Shown here: positions 36,160 through 46,795 of the stretch, piece by piece
Numbering within the stretch: the stretch's first letter is position 1
Layout: each line of letters starts with the position of its first letter
Assembly (NCBI GenBank): GCA_022478985.1
Contig: JAKSZP010005579.1
Location: forward strand, 40,244-104,243
Reading direction: 5' to 3'
From: Massospora cicadina
Lineage: Eukaryota; Entomophthoromycota; Entomophthoromycetes; Entomophthorales; Entomophthoraceae
DNA length: 64,000 nucleotides
Program-made: the position numbers and the translations under genes
Notes under the pieces: model-generated
What the model was told of the DNA's origin: nothing
The model's database searches: none
The model's input: the letters and a program-made list of their open reading frames with translations, nothing else

Positions 36160-36720
36160 GGAAAAGGGAAGGCACCGCCGCCAGGAATCTGCATGAGGGC
36201 CACATTCTTTTGCACCTTGGGTAGCTTGATTGCCATTACCATAGCAACTTTCTGGGGGGACAGGGGTGTTAGGGTGGGATTTGTAAAATGCCTTGACCAG
36301 CTCCATGCAGTTAGCACAATCACAAGCCTTAACCCAACTGTTCTTGTAATTCAGATACCCTTTCCAGGCCACATGATACTGGACTGACCGCCAGGATTTA
36401 TGGGACGCTAATATGTTTTCCACCTTGGCTTCTTCTGCATCCTTGATCACAATAGGTTCAGGTTTGGCAGGGATGATCCCCTTGAATGGGGATAACAGGG
36501 ACACATGAAAGATGGGATGCTGTTTCCAATGAGCTGGCAGTTTCAACCAAAATGCACCATTGCCCAAGTTTTCCTCCACCAGGTGTGGATCCAAACGTTT
36601 GCTTGCAAATTTTTGGGAAGGTACCAGCATCCGCAGGTGGCGAGTGTCCAACATGACGTGAGAACCCACCACAATATCATGACTGGGAAGCCATTTTCAA
36701 TCCACAAACTGCTTATAATC
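36160..36720 (-). pseudogene. pol: Integrase C-terminus and chromodomain of element F
   Basis: Open frame (36672 downward): RMLVPSQKFASKRLDPHLVEE, FRVSLL-like HVSLLSPFKG, VENILASHKSWRSVQYHVAW, KGYLNYKNSWVKA and CMELVKAFYKSHPN. A one-base change near the polypurine tract removes the stop found in E, so the frame runs on into the LTR to 35740; that extension is not expected to be native. Confidence 0.85.
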
Positions 36721-37864
36721 ATCAATAGCTTTTGTGAGGTGCTCCTGGACTAAGGACTGGGTCAACTGGATATGCTTAATGTGATTTGCAGCAGCAGGAA
36801 CCTCTGGGCATATACAAGAACTGACCAAAAAGGAGGGGTTATAATCTAACGTTGCCTCATAGGGAGAAAACCCCGTAGAGGCGTGAGTTCCATTGTTATA
36901 AGTGAACTGGGCTAGAGGAAGGTCATCAGCCCAAGTATCCTGGGCGGCTGAAGCATAACAGCGCAAATACTGTTCCAAAATTTGGTTAACATGCTTGGTT
37001 TGGCCATCAAATTGTGGGTGGTAAGCAGTAGAGCGACAGGGGGTGATTTTAGAATGGATAATAGCTCATTCCAAAAACGCGCTGTAAATTGGGGTCTATA
37101 GTCGCTGATGATCTCCTGTGGGAGACCAAACATTGAGAACACATGGTGTACAAAGAGCTGAGCAGTCTCCTCAGATGTGATTGCAGAAGTACAGGGAATA
37201 AAAAGGGAAACTTTTGTGAAACAATCAACCACCACCATCACTGCCGTGAACCCATTAGAACAAGTGAGTTCAACAATAAAGTCCACAGACACCGATGTCC
37301 ATAGACCCTCTGCCTGTTGTAATGGGTGTAGGAGTCCCTTCCTTCCTGAGTGGTCTGACTTTGCCTGAGCACAGGTAAAACAATCAGCGATCCAAATCAG
37401 AACTTCCACATCAAGCCCGCCCAGTTATAGGTTTGCTTAACCAATTCAATGCATTTTTTGTTGCCTGGATGGCCAATTGTGGGAGGGTCATGATGCACAC
37501 AAAATACCTCAGTTTGGAAAAGAGGGGGAACCCAAATTCTTGACCTAAAATAGATGAGTCCCTCCACCAAGGAGTAAAAATAGCGTTTATGGTTTTGAAG
37601 GGTAAATTGCTCAAATAACTCCACCCCTTCAGAGCAGGCCATTTGATTGGCTAAGACCTGAGCCGCAGGTGGGGCATTGGGGGCAAGGATGGCAGAAGAA
37701 ACTGATGGGGGAACAATTTTCAAAATTTGGGCAGCGGGAATAATGGTAACAAGATCCACTTCTTCCAAATCTGTGGGACAAGGGGCGGGGTTTTGGCTGA
37801 GGAAATTGGGAAGTACATTAAGCGCACCTTTCACAAATTCATATTTGAAATTGAAACTGCACAA
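36697..37864 (-). pseudogene. pol: Integrase remnant of element F
   Basis: Zinc domain HHDPPTIGHPGNKKCIELVKQTYN then CFTCAQAKSD; core VDFIVELTCSNG, ISDYRPQF (Arg-Gly altered), and PLAQFTYNNGTHASTGFSPYEA (36697-36978). Frameshifts near 37400 and 37050. Confidence 0.88.
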
Positions 37865-38340
37865 GTTCTGATAGGTTCATGCTTGCTGGTGTGCCAATTT
37901 CTGGGTTTATGGAAATACAAAAGAGCCTGGTGATCCGTGGGGACCAATAACTCATGTTGAGCACCCTGTAACAGGTACCTCCAATGAGTTAATGCCCATG
38001 CTATGGCTGCCAGCTCCTTGTTGTAGATGGCCCAAGACTTCTCCATAGAGGTAAACTTTCAGAAAAAATAGGCGACCAGATGTTCCAAGCCATTGTGCTC
38101 TTGGAGTATCACAGCTCCCACTGCTACTGAGGAGGCATCACATGCAATGATATACAGCTTGGAAGGATCCGCATGTTTCAAAATGGGAGGGGATAGAAAC
38201 ACCTCTTTGATCAATTTAAACACCTGTTGGCATTTGGGCAACCAGCAGAATGGTACATTCTTCCCTGTAAGGGTGGAGCAGGGCAGCAAGCTGGGAAAGT
38301 GCTGGGTAAATTTTTTTAAAAAAATGATGGCTACCAAGAA
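37831..38340 (-). pseudogene. pol: RNase H remnant of element F
   Basis: IIACDASSVAVGAVILQEHNG, SWAIYNKELAAIAWALTHW and VPTDHQALLYFHKP on the minus strand. One frameshift near 38050. Confidence 0.87.
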
Positions 38341-38409
38341 ACTTCATAAATTGTTTCTGGGTTGTCAGAGTTGGCCATTCTTGGATAGCATCCAACTTAT
38401 TGGGAGGGA

Positions 38410-39271
38410 TCATGTAGCCATCTTTAAGGGTGAGGTTTCCAAGAAAGGTAACTTTTTTTCCTTATAGAACTCACATTTGGAAGGCTTAACGAACAAGCCT
38501 GACTTATTCAAGGTGGCCACAACCACTTCCAAGTCAATAGTGTTGTACGGGAGTTGGGGAGTGAACCAGAACGTCATCAATATATGTGACTGTGCAAGTA
38601 AACTGGAGGTCACCCAGTACATTGTCAATCATACATTGAAACATAGCAGGGGCATTCTTCAGCCCAAAGGGCATTATGCGGAATTGGAAAATGCATTGCT
38701 TCATATGGATTGCTGTTAACCATTCTTGCCCTTTCATTACCCAAATATGGTTAAAAGCATTGATGAGATCCATCTTGGAAAACACCCAAGATTTGGCGAT
38801 TGCTTGGCTTATCATCTACTCTAAAGGCAGGGGGTAGGGATCAGAAACTGTGACTTTATTTAAGTGTCCATAGTCCATGAAGGGGCGGAGGGAACCATCA
38901 GCTTTTTTAGCAAAGATGATGGGAGATGCAACTGGTGATGTCTCCTTAAACAACCACTCTTTTTTCAACATATCATCCAACCAAGTGTTGAGCGCAGCCT
39001 CCTCCTCTGCTGTGTGGGGATACAATGGACAGTTGATATTCACCAACTCCACCGCTGTACAAAATCCACAGTCAAATCTAGTGTGAGGAGGCAGATGATC
39101 CGCCTTTTCAGAATTGAAAATGCTTTGATAGCATATTAAACTTTCTGGAAAATTGGATGGTATGCCCACAGGGGAGATGAGGGAAGTGATAGAACTGCGA
39201 CCTTGAGCTTTCTTAAGAGTGTCAATTAGGGGGAATTCACCCTCCAGTTGATCATTAACAAATGACAGCAT
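38410..39271 (-). pseudogene. pol: Reverse transcriptase remnant of element F
   Basis: KKADGSLRPFMDYGHLNKV, KMDLINAFNHIWV, MPFGLKNAPAMFQ and catalytic YIDD (38573-38584). One stop near 38816 and a frameshift after YIDD. Confidence 0.9.
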
Positions 39272-39301
39272 GTTAGACTCCAGGTGGATCTTGACATAAT
39301 G

Positions 39302-39577
39302 CTAACTCCACCATCTCACTCCTAAGATCACTGGAAACACCAAGTTTGGCATAGCAGAAAAGCGGTCACAGAAGCTGAACTGGTGTATTGAAAATGTGAT
39401 TGGTTGACAAACCAGGTATGAGGTTTGGGAGGCTGAAGACGCAACCATCACCAAAGGGCCTGCATCCAGGTCAAGTTCCAATTGCTGGGCCAGTTCTACA
39501 CTCATAAAATTACCCGCAGCTCCGGTGTCCACCAGGGCCTCAAAGGAGATGTGATGGGACCCAACACTAATCTTCAT
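39302..39577 (-). pseudogene. pro: Protease remnant of element F
   Basis: ALVDTGAAGNFMSVELAQQ with catalytic DTG at 39521-39529 and VILGVRWW at the end; this domain is still open. Confidence 0.88.
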
Positions 39578-39890
39578 GGGTAATAAGAAGTAAGCAAAGT
39601 TCTCTTTATTAGTAGTTGTGGATGAATTCAGTGATACTGAAGAGATGGTAGTGGGGTCAGGGGAAACCGCTAGGCTCTTATGGGGGGTAAACTAATTGCA
39701 AGTTGGGATGTCAGATCCTACTGACATGAGCAAAGTAGTTGCGGCAACTATGGGGTGTGGGTTTGAAGGTTTGAGTGGATCTGGACTATTGTGGACAGGG
39801 AAAATCTTCTTCACAACCTGGTTCAGTTGAAAAGGAGGGGCCATTGCTGCACCAATATCTACAAGAAAGGCAGAAATGGTTGAATATAAT

Positions 39891-39903
39891 GATTGGTCAA
39901 TTA
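39891..39903 (-). other. Putative self-priming primer-binding site of element F
   Basis: Minus strand T then AATTGACCAAT (39892-39902), which pairs with GTTGGTCAATT in the 3' LTR (35291-35301), the last position as a G-U wobble. Confidence 0.6.
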
Positions 39904-41060
39904 TGTTAGGAAAACAGCATGTAAGAATTAGACTGGCCTGCCAGCCTGGTGCCAGAGCACCTGAATGGCAAACCAGAATGCCAAAGGCACTGCTGCTGGT
40001 ATGAGGGATATGGAACTGGAAAGGATTTTTTCCAAAAACTGCTGGTGATCCAGAATCTCATACAGGCACATAATAAAGTACCAGATGAGTACAGCTGTTA
40101 AACCTGAGGGGAGTGTGAGGGTTAGCAGAAAAGGCAGTTTATTTTTCAACATAAAAACTAATTTTTGGGAAAGGTTTTTTTAATGGAAAATTTAAGAGAG
40201 AAAAATTGGCCAACAATTTTCTCAGTGCGATGCAACTGATTAAATAGTGGTCAATTGGAGAAGAAACAATCTGAGATTGGGTCCCTCAAATTTGACCTAA
40301 CTGGCAAATTAATTGGGAATGGGGGCAAATAAGTTTACTGGGAACTGACATTGAAGAATTTGGCAGCAGGCTGAGTTGCTGTCAGTTTAACCTTGAATGC
40401 CTGAACTGAGGCTCAAGTTCATTTCCATCAATTGGAGTGATGGCATCTGGCCTGACAAGCAACAAGGATTCCCCAGGGCTACCCCATGTAGGGGCAGTCC
40501 CATTTGGTTGGTAACAGGTTCAGGATGTCCAACCTGCCCATGCCTGGTCGCTGGGCCATTTGTTTGGTTAAAAATGTTGCATTGGTTGCAATGCCCAATT
40601 GGCTGAGAGGGAGCTTCAAACTATCACCAATGGTGTTTGATGCTGCTACCTGTGTGTTGGGGATCATACCCAATGATTTTGGAAGGGGGTTAATTTTAAT
40701 AGTTGAGGTATTGACTGAATTGAAATCATTGGCAATTCCAGATGATGAGTCAATCTTCATTCCTTTTTGATTATGTGGATCCTGATCATAAAGTTCGTTT
40801 CCACTCATTTTCAGACTGATTGACTTCATTTTGGCAATTTCAGTGCAAATTTCTCTGATCAGGCATATGAGTTTGGAAGAGGAGAATGTGGGCACCGGGG
40901 GAGGGACCCAAGAGGGAGAGCTGTTACCCAGCGTTCATCTACCACGTGGGTGAGATTGCCCTGGGTGACAAGAGGTACTGCCACCCTCTTCAGAGCCTTT
41001 TTGTTTGGAAATGGGAAGAGGGCCCAGTCAACACACAGGGGACATTCCCCTGGACTTAAA
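39904..41060 (-). repeat. 5' LTR of element F
   Basis: 1157 bp; minus-strand start TTTAAGTCC (TG changed to TT), end CCTAACA. A TATTTAATC TATA-like box lies about 30 nt before the R block. Confidence 0.92.
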
Positions 41061-41075
41061 CAGAGAGGTGGTGCA

Positions 41076-41934
41076 TATAATGGCTGAAAAATGACATGAT
41101 CATGGGGACCAATCCAAGGGACAAAGCTGCATATCAGGAGGCCAAGAAGGTGAAGTTGGATGGCCTCCCTGATCTCAAGTATACCTTGGATCAACGCTGG
41201 GTGGAGGCAAGATATGCCCAGGTTGGTCCCAGGGATGCTAGAGAAGTTTGGCCCTGCATAATAGCAGGTGCATTAAAACAAACCAGCTTTTCATTAAATA
41301 AAAATGGTTCACTTCAGTTTTTAGGTGAATGGGGTCTTGAAACCCGTTCAGTTTTTAAACTTTCCAGCTTAAGTCAGCCACTTTTACAATCATAACCAAA
41401 GTTTATTTGATTACCAAATACAGCATTTTGCCCAATGGAAGTGTGCACCTATTGGTGCACCTCAGCTTAGACCTGCTTCCCTCAATTGATTGTTTGCCCA
41501 AAATCTCTTAAATTTTTTCGTGTTGAGACCAATCTTCCCCATTGGTCAACTTCTCCCTTAAAATAAAATCCTCATTTAGTACAATATTTTCTATTTATGT
41601 TATCTTGGATGATCCTGTGCGTGAACCTCTTCAAGGAGGTTTTTCACAATGTTAACCACTTAATTTTAACAACACTAAATCTCTCCACCGGTGCACCATT
41701 GGGCCACCCAGATTCCCTCCAACCTAGAGCGCCTATCCCTTACCACTTTGTGCACTGCGTTGCTTCCTTTTGGTTTCTACCTTCCCTGATAACCCTTTCC
41801 TACCTAAGAACTTGAGCTTAAGCACTCTCTGTGGGGCTCTAGTAACTCTTGTACTATTGACTAGTTCTATGGCGTTGGCCCTGTGAACCGTGCACTACCT
41901 TGCTGGGAACAGGAGAGTTATAGATACTTCACTA
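41076..41934 (+). repeat. Sense family A solo LTR
   Basis: 859 bp, the same length as the LTR of G, and similar to it throughout. GTGCA at 41071-41075 and 41935-41939 is its duplication. The ends have decayed (TATAATGG for TGTCATGG, CTA for ACA). No internal part. Confidence 0.87.
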
Positions 41935-42785
41935 GTGCAGGATGCACAGCCAAGCTGCCAGGGAACTAGTTATTAGCAAGGTTGGGAACAGGGAACCACA
42001 GAAAGTGCCAGAGCACAAGGGACTTAGGGCAAGGGTGTACAACATGTTATATAGTATTAGATATCCAAAAAAAACAACAGACCTTGTTTGAACTCTGAAG
42101 GGGAGTCCATAACTAAGTGTAGATCTGTGCTGGGGTACTTGACTGCCTTGATCTGGAGGGGACCAGGGCATCCCTGAGATGCATCAGATATGGTAGATAA
42201 TTTTGTCAAGATAAGGAGACCAACGTTGTAAGATACCTCCTCCAGAAGGTCTGTGCACAGGTTTTCCCAAGGAACCATAAAAAATATAAAGCTAACAGGG
42301 GATTTTATTAGAAAAGATGACCAACGATGGAAGTTGGTCTCATAAAAACATACTTAAGAAATTGGGTATGTGTCATTGATTGGTGAAAGTGGTGCTAATC
42401 CTAAGTGAACCAATAGGCACATGCTACTATTGGCCAGGGTCCTGTAACTCAAAATTGAACAAAATCAAGTTATAAAATGTAGCTGGGCTCATCCCAATTT
42501 AGTAATATTAAAAATGGAACTGGTTTTGAAACCCTGTTTCTCCACAACTGTAATAAACCGTTGGGATTGAAGATGTAGCTGGTGCATTATAACGCCCTGG
42601 AAGTAATGCCAGGATGAGCATCATGCACATTTCCAGGACCAAATTGGGTATTTTTGCCTGTACCCAGATTTGGTCTAGGGTATGTTTAAGGTCAGAAAGG
42701 CCTGCCAACTTAACCTTTTTAGCCTCCTGATGTCCAGCTTTATCTCTTCAATCTGTGCCCTCTATCATGTCATAAAGCTATGACA

Positions 42786-43170
42786 GCCTAGCATAGTGAA
42801 AGCTGCGACTACTCTGTTGCAGGTTTGGTTTGTAACAGGTTTAAAACATATAATGGATAATATATAACTTATTTCCTCCCTTCCCCTATTACCTATATCA
42901 AAAATTTGAATAAAAATGTAAAGATAAATAATAAAAATGAAAATAGGGTGGTTGCCTAGAAGGGAGAAACCTGTCAACACATTGGTGCAGGTTTAGTTTC
43001 TAACAGCTTTAAAACTTATAATATCTAGAATGAAACATTGTTTCCTCCAATCCCCTAATAAAATTATTTATTTTATTTTATTTATAAAGAATGAATAAAG
43101 ATATGGATATTAGATTAAGAAAGATTGGATGGTTGTATATTATATAGTTTCTGCTACCAATAAATTAATT
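42786..43170 (+). repeat. SINE-like tandem array, right part
   Basis: Completes the unit cut at 34948 (head CCTAGCATAGTGAA, box B-like GGTTTGGTTTG near 42822), followed by another unit from 42944 (GGGTGGTTGCCTAGAAGG, box B-like GGTTTAGTTTC 42990-43000) and a faint fourth head near 43118. Period about 165-175 bp. Confidence 0.68.
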
Positions 43171-43686
43171 ATTACTTTATCAAAATAATTTTTCTAAGTT
43201 ATTATAGTTATTTGGTTGATTTTATAGGTACAATGGTTTTGACTGAGTAGTTGACAGTTATCTATAATATAAAATTTAAAACGACCAATTTAAATCATCT
43301 AATAAATCATAAATACCAAAGCAAAGCATGGGAGTCTGGCTACCAGTTATAGTTAAACAATAATCACTTAGCCAAATCTAATTTTTCATTTGAATTAAAC
43401 AAAAACCACCAGCCACTCACCCAAACCTAACTGAACATATCAAAAATAACCAATAACATAGGGAACAAAAATAATTATATGTTTCATGAGATTATCTAAC
43501 TGTTTCTATGTATTTTGGCATTAGTGATTTCAAATATGAAGTCAGTTTTCCTTTGCATGCTATAGTTTTCATGCAATACAGCTGAGACAGAATCATCTTC
43601 CCCACTTTATATCAAGCTTAGCTTGATGAAGAAATCCATAAAAAAGCTCTGAATATTAAAAATGAATGTTTTCTATACAATATTTC
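43171..43686. other. AT-rich noncoding stretch
   Basis: Contains an inverted copy of the head motif (AGCAAAGCATGGGAGTCTGG, 43320-43339) and two or three 50-bp-type units (43365-43450). Nothing else recognised. Confidence 0.5.
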
Positions 43687-43689
43687 TGC

Positions 43690-44186
43690 TTTTCTGGCCT
43701 GTCATTTGCCAAAATAAAAGCAGATGTGTTTGATGGTCCTCACATTTGATTTCTTAAATGTGACAAAAAATTTGTAAGTAAGTTGGATCAAAAGAAGAGA
43801 GAAGCATGGATGTCTTTTGCAGCAGTTAAAACAACTTCCTTGGTAACAAGAAGGTAGAAACCTATATACTTCTGATTCAAAGGATACTAAAGAAATTTTG
43901 TAATCTTGTATGCAACATAAGTATTAAGATACGCTTCCTGAATAGCCATCATGATCAATTTATTGAAAAGCTTGGGGATGTTAGCAATGAGCAGGGGGAA
44001 CACTTCCATCAAGACCTGAAGACAATGGAAAAGCATTATCAAGGGCAATAGGATGCGCATATGATGGCAGACTACTGCTGGAGTATCAAAAAATATCATC
44101 CTGAGCAAGTCCACAAATGCAAGAGCTATAAGTACAAATTCTTTCCTGAATGAGTTTTTCATACCCTTCATATTACATTGCTGCAT
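43690..44186 (-). pseudogene. Unidentified decayed coding stretch
   Basis: Minus-strand frame from ATG at 44186, open for 99 codons to TAG (43887-43889), and continuing in the same frame past that stop for about 60 more codons (for example YIGFYLLVTKEVV and AAKDIHASLLL). The product would be helical, hydrophobic and rich in Leu/Ile. It does not resemble Gag or Pol. It may be a decayed host exon or chance; I do not recognise a family. Confidence 0.3.
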
Positions 44187-44849
44187 TGATTAATTAAAAT
44201 CTTCCATCTATATATACTACCAATGCTATACTTGAAATTATATGTTTGTATTTAATAGTGTTTTATGTCATATTCATGCTCAAAATAAGTGTTTTTATTC
44301 CTTTTCATTTCAAAACTGTATTCATAATTGTATGCCATTGCATGTTTTTATGTTTAAATGATTTATATTATCACCACAGAGGTGATTAAGATAATATCAC
44401 ATATTCGTAAGTTGAGATAAACACTGAGAAATTCAAAAATTCAACATTAACATGAAAATTGGTAAAAATGAATTGCAAAAACTGTAGCTTGCAGAGAAAA
44501 ACTAACTTTTTATATAAAATCAGTGCACTCAAAACTAGTTAAGAAAAAGTGTTTTTATCAATGCAACAAAAGTTCTGTTCCCATATATAACTAATCATCC
44601 CTTAAAACTAAACTGTGTCCTATCAAATTAACCAAAAACTATTAAGCACTTGGTCAAACAAAATAAACCTATCAATTAAATCAGATAGTATTTAACTGCT
44701 ATCCAAAATATCTCTCTATATACTTAAAATCAATATGTGTATGTGACACATCTTCCATACTACTTAATCAACCTTCTACTTAACTTGCCAAAAGTATTTT
44801 ATTAATTAGGGGAACTAATTAGACAGTTTTTCATTGTTATATAAAACTA
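44187..44849. other. AT-rich noncoding stretch
   Basis: No frame or element recognised except one or two degenerate minisatellite-like units near 44600-44700. Confidence 0.45.
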
Positions 44850-44913
44850 ACATCAAGATATCCATTCTTTGCTAAAATACTTAAAGTTAATCAGATGATT
44901 TATATTGATAAAC

Positions 44914-45201
44914 TAGAGAGTATATCCCATTGGTAGAATATGGACCCTCTACCACTGCCTCCCCAAGTTTGATCCCAGTAGATGAACTTTGAATAGAGGA
45001 CAATTATGACTGTGTTGGCATTGTGAACCAATGCCCTGAACTTAGATAGCAAATAGCAAGGCGGTCCATGGAGTTTCTGGCCTATTATATGCCATGCATG
45101 GAGATTTTCTGAGTTTTATCCTCCTTTCCTATTAATTTAATTACCATTCATTGGAGTATTATCATCCCCAGGTCAGCCCATATTGAATAAAATTTAAATT
45201 C
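44914..45201 (+). mobile_element. tRNA-derived SINE copy 2
   Basis: 288 bp with a perfect 12-bp duplication ATATTGATAAAC (44902-44913, 45202-45213). Box A-like TATCCCATTGG (44923-44933), box B AAGTTTGATCCC (44965-44976), tail ATCCCCAGGTCAGCCCATAT then AATAAAA. Confidence 0.82.
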
Positions 45202-45245
45202 ATATTGATAAACCACTAAACTGCTTAGCTAAAACTATTGAATAT

Positions 45246-45538
45246 AGGGGGTGAAGGCAAGTTGTTAGGGTGTACGGTTACCAACCTGAAGGTTGTAGGT
45301 TTGATTCCCACCCTTTGCACATCAATCAGGGTGCCAGCTAAAGGAAGCTATTGGCAGTTAATAGGTCTAAAACATGAAAACCTTACCTATGATGTAACCA
45401 GAAAAATCTGAGTCCCAATCTGGAGGTAGAAAACTTTCTTTGATGGAGTTGACCCTGTTCAGGTTTCATGTTGATTCTTTCTTTCTCTCTTTTGGTAATG
45501 TCCATCCCCTAGCTGGCTTGCCTTGAATAAATAAAATC
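45246..45538 (+). mobile_element. tRNA-derived SINE copy 3
   Basis: 293 bp with a 9-bp duplication ATTGAATAT (45237-45245, 45539-45547). Box B GGTTTGATTCC (45298-45308); box A is weak near 45255. The tail (TTGGTAATGTCCATCCCCTA onward) matches the end of the 29443-31366 insertion. Confidence 0.8.
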
Positions 45539-45779
45539 ATTGAATATGCCAAATAAACCAATCACCAACCACTTCATAAAACTAAACTATCAAACCACTA
45601 ACCACTTACCAAAACAAATTAACTTATTGAATCAACCAATCACTAACTGTTACTAAAACCATCAAGCTTATTAGTCAACCCAAACCCACCAGCCGCTTGG
45701 TAAAGCCATTGAAACTATCAAATCAACCAAATATCACTTCTCAGCTATAATAATATACCAATTAATATTAAAAAACATA

Positions 45780-45910
45780 AGGGTGGTTAGCCGGGCAGGT
45801 AAAACTGCTTCCACCCTAGTTCAGGTTTTGAGTTCAAACCTGTACTGGCTAGAAAATTGTCAGTGTGGTATATTTGTCCCAAGGTCGACCCACCTCGAAT
45901 ATTTTTTTCA
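45780..45910 (+). mobile_element. tRNA-derived SINE copy 4 (short)
   Basis: 131 bp: box A TAGCCGGGCAGG (45788-45799), box B GAGTTCAAACC (45830-45840), tail TCGACCCACCTCGAATA. Flanks AATATTAAAAAACATA (45764-45779) and AATATTAAAAGACATA (45911-45926) are a 16-bp duplication with one mismatch. Confidence 0.85.
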
Positions 45911-46088
45911 AATATTAAAAGACATATAATTTTTTCACTTCTTACATATAAAACTTTTTATTTTATTATAGAATTTAAAAATCTGGCTTCGAGGTGCACA
46001 TGGACCCCCTCCCGTTCACCTATAGGCAAATTTTCAAAGCTCTACATACTGTGGTTTTGGATGGCATCGCACACACAAACGATTGATT

Positions 46089-46795
46089 TTATTAGTATAG
46101 ATAACCACCAACCATGCAGTCAAACCCATTGAACTTATCGATTTAACCAAAAATCATCAATCACTCAGCCAAAACCAACTGAAACTATTGAATCAACCAA
46201 ATTACTAACCACTTGCCAAAACCAAACTAAATTTTTCAATCAACCTAAAACCACCATCCACTTAATCAAACCCAATTGAGCTTATTGAATTAATCAAAAA
46301 CCACTAACACCGACATAAAACTAATCGAGATTATCAAATCAACCAAACCCCACCAATCACTCACCTAAACTCAATTGAGCTTATCAAATCAACCATAAAC
46401 CACCAATTACTCGGCCAAAATCAAACTCAACCTAACGAATCAACCAAAAATTACAACCACTCGGCCAAATAAAACTAAGCTCATCGAAATAAATAGAATA
46501 CTACCAAACTTATACCCAAATCCAATTGAGATAATTGGATCAACCAAAAAAATTGAACTTATCAAATCAACCAAATCCACTAGCTACTCGGCCAAAACTA
46601 AACTGATTCTATCGAATCAACTAAAATTTACTACCCATTAGCTAAACCCAATTGAACTTATTAATTCACTAAATTACCAATCACTTACCAAAATCAATTG
46701 AATCTATCAGAGCAACCAAATATCCATCAACTTGGCAAAAACAAACTGAAACTACCGAATCAGCCAAAATCACCAACCACTCATAAATAAACTAA
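46089..46795 (+). repeat. Minisatellite, about 50-bp unit, around 14 degenerate units
   Basis: Consensus by eye: ACCACCAACCACTCGGCCAA, then AACCAAACTGAACTTATCGA, then ATCAACCAAA. Units drift strongly. The same unit appears in shorter runs at 32530-33090, 45539-45730 and 47150-47360. No spacer-repeat alternation as in CRISPR, and no open frame. Confidence 0.8.

Larger units (their letters stand above)
34986..41060 (-). mobile_element. Element F: family E chromovirus lacking most of Gag, antisense
   Basis: Two 1157-bp LTRs (5' at 39904-41060, 3' at 34986-36142) and CAGAG duplications (34981-34985, 41061-41065). The internal part has protease, RT, RNase H, integrase and chromodomain but only about 330 bp between primer site and protease, where E has about 1.1 kb of Gag. 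Frames are less damaged than in E, suggesting a younger copy. Confidence 0.93.
34949..42785 (-). repeat. Antisense family A solo LTR, itself split by F and a sense LTR
   Basis: Pieces 34949-34985, 41066-41075 and 41940-42785 add up to 893 bp, almost the 895 bp of the A LTR, and read in the right order on the minus strand. GCCTA at 34944-34948 and 42786-42790 is its target-site duplication in the SINE array. No internal sequence is present, so it is a solo LTR left by recombination. Confidence 0.88.
44850..46104 (+). repeat. Composite repeat copy 2, with three SINE insertions
   Basis: Head motif (ATATCCATTCTTTGCTAAAA near 44857), then minisatellite units (45202-45245 and 45539-45730), then a tail with CAGCTATAATAATATACCA (45742-45760), CACTTCTTACAT, GGTGCACATGGACCCCCTCC and CACACACAAACG (to 46104). 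Order matches 32363-33330. Taking out the SINEs and one copy of each duplication makes the sequence continuous. Confidence 0.68.

Noticed and set aside
35740..36672. 310-codon minus-strand frame as an intact gene
   Set aside because: It joins the chromodomain of F to its LTR because a small change removed the normal stop; the second half is LTR sequence.
46089..46795. CRISPR array
   Set aside because: Units are adjacent and degenerate, with no constant repeat alternating with unique spacers, and the context is eukaryotic.
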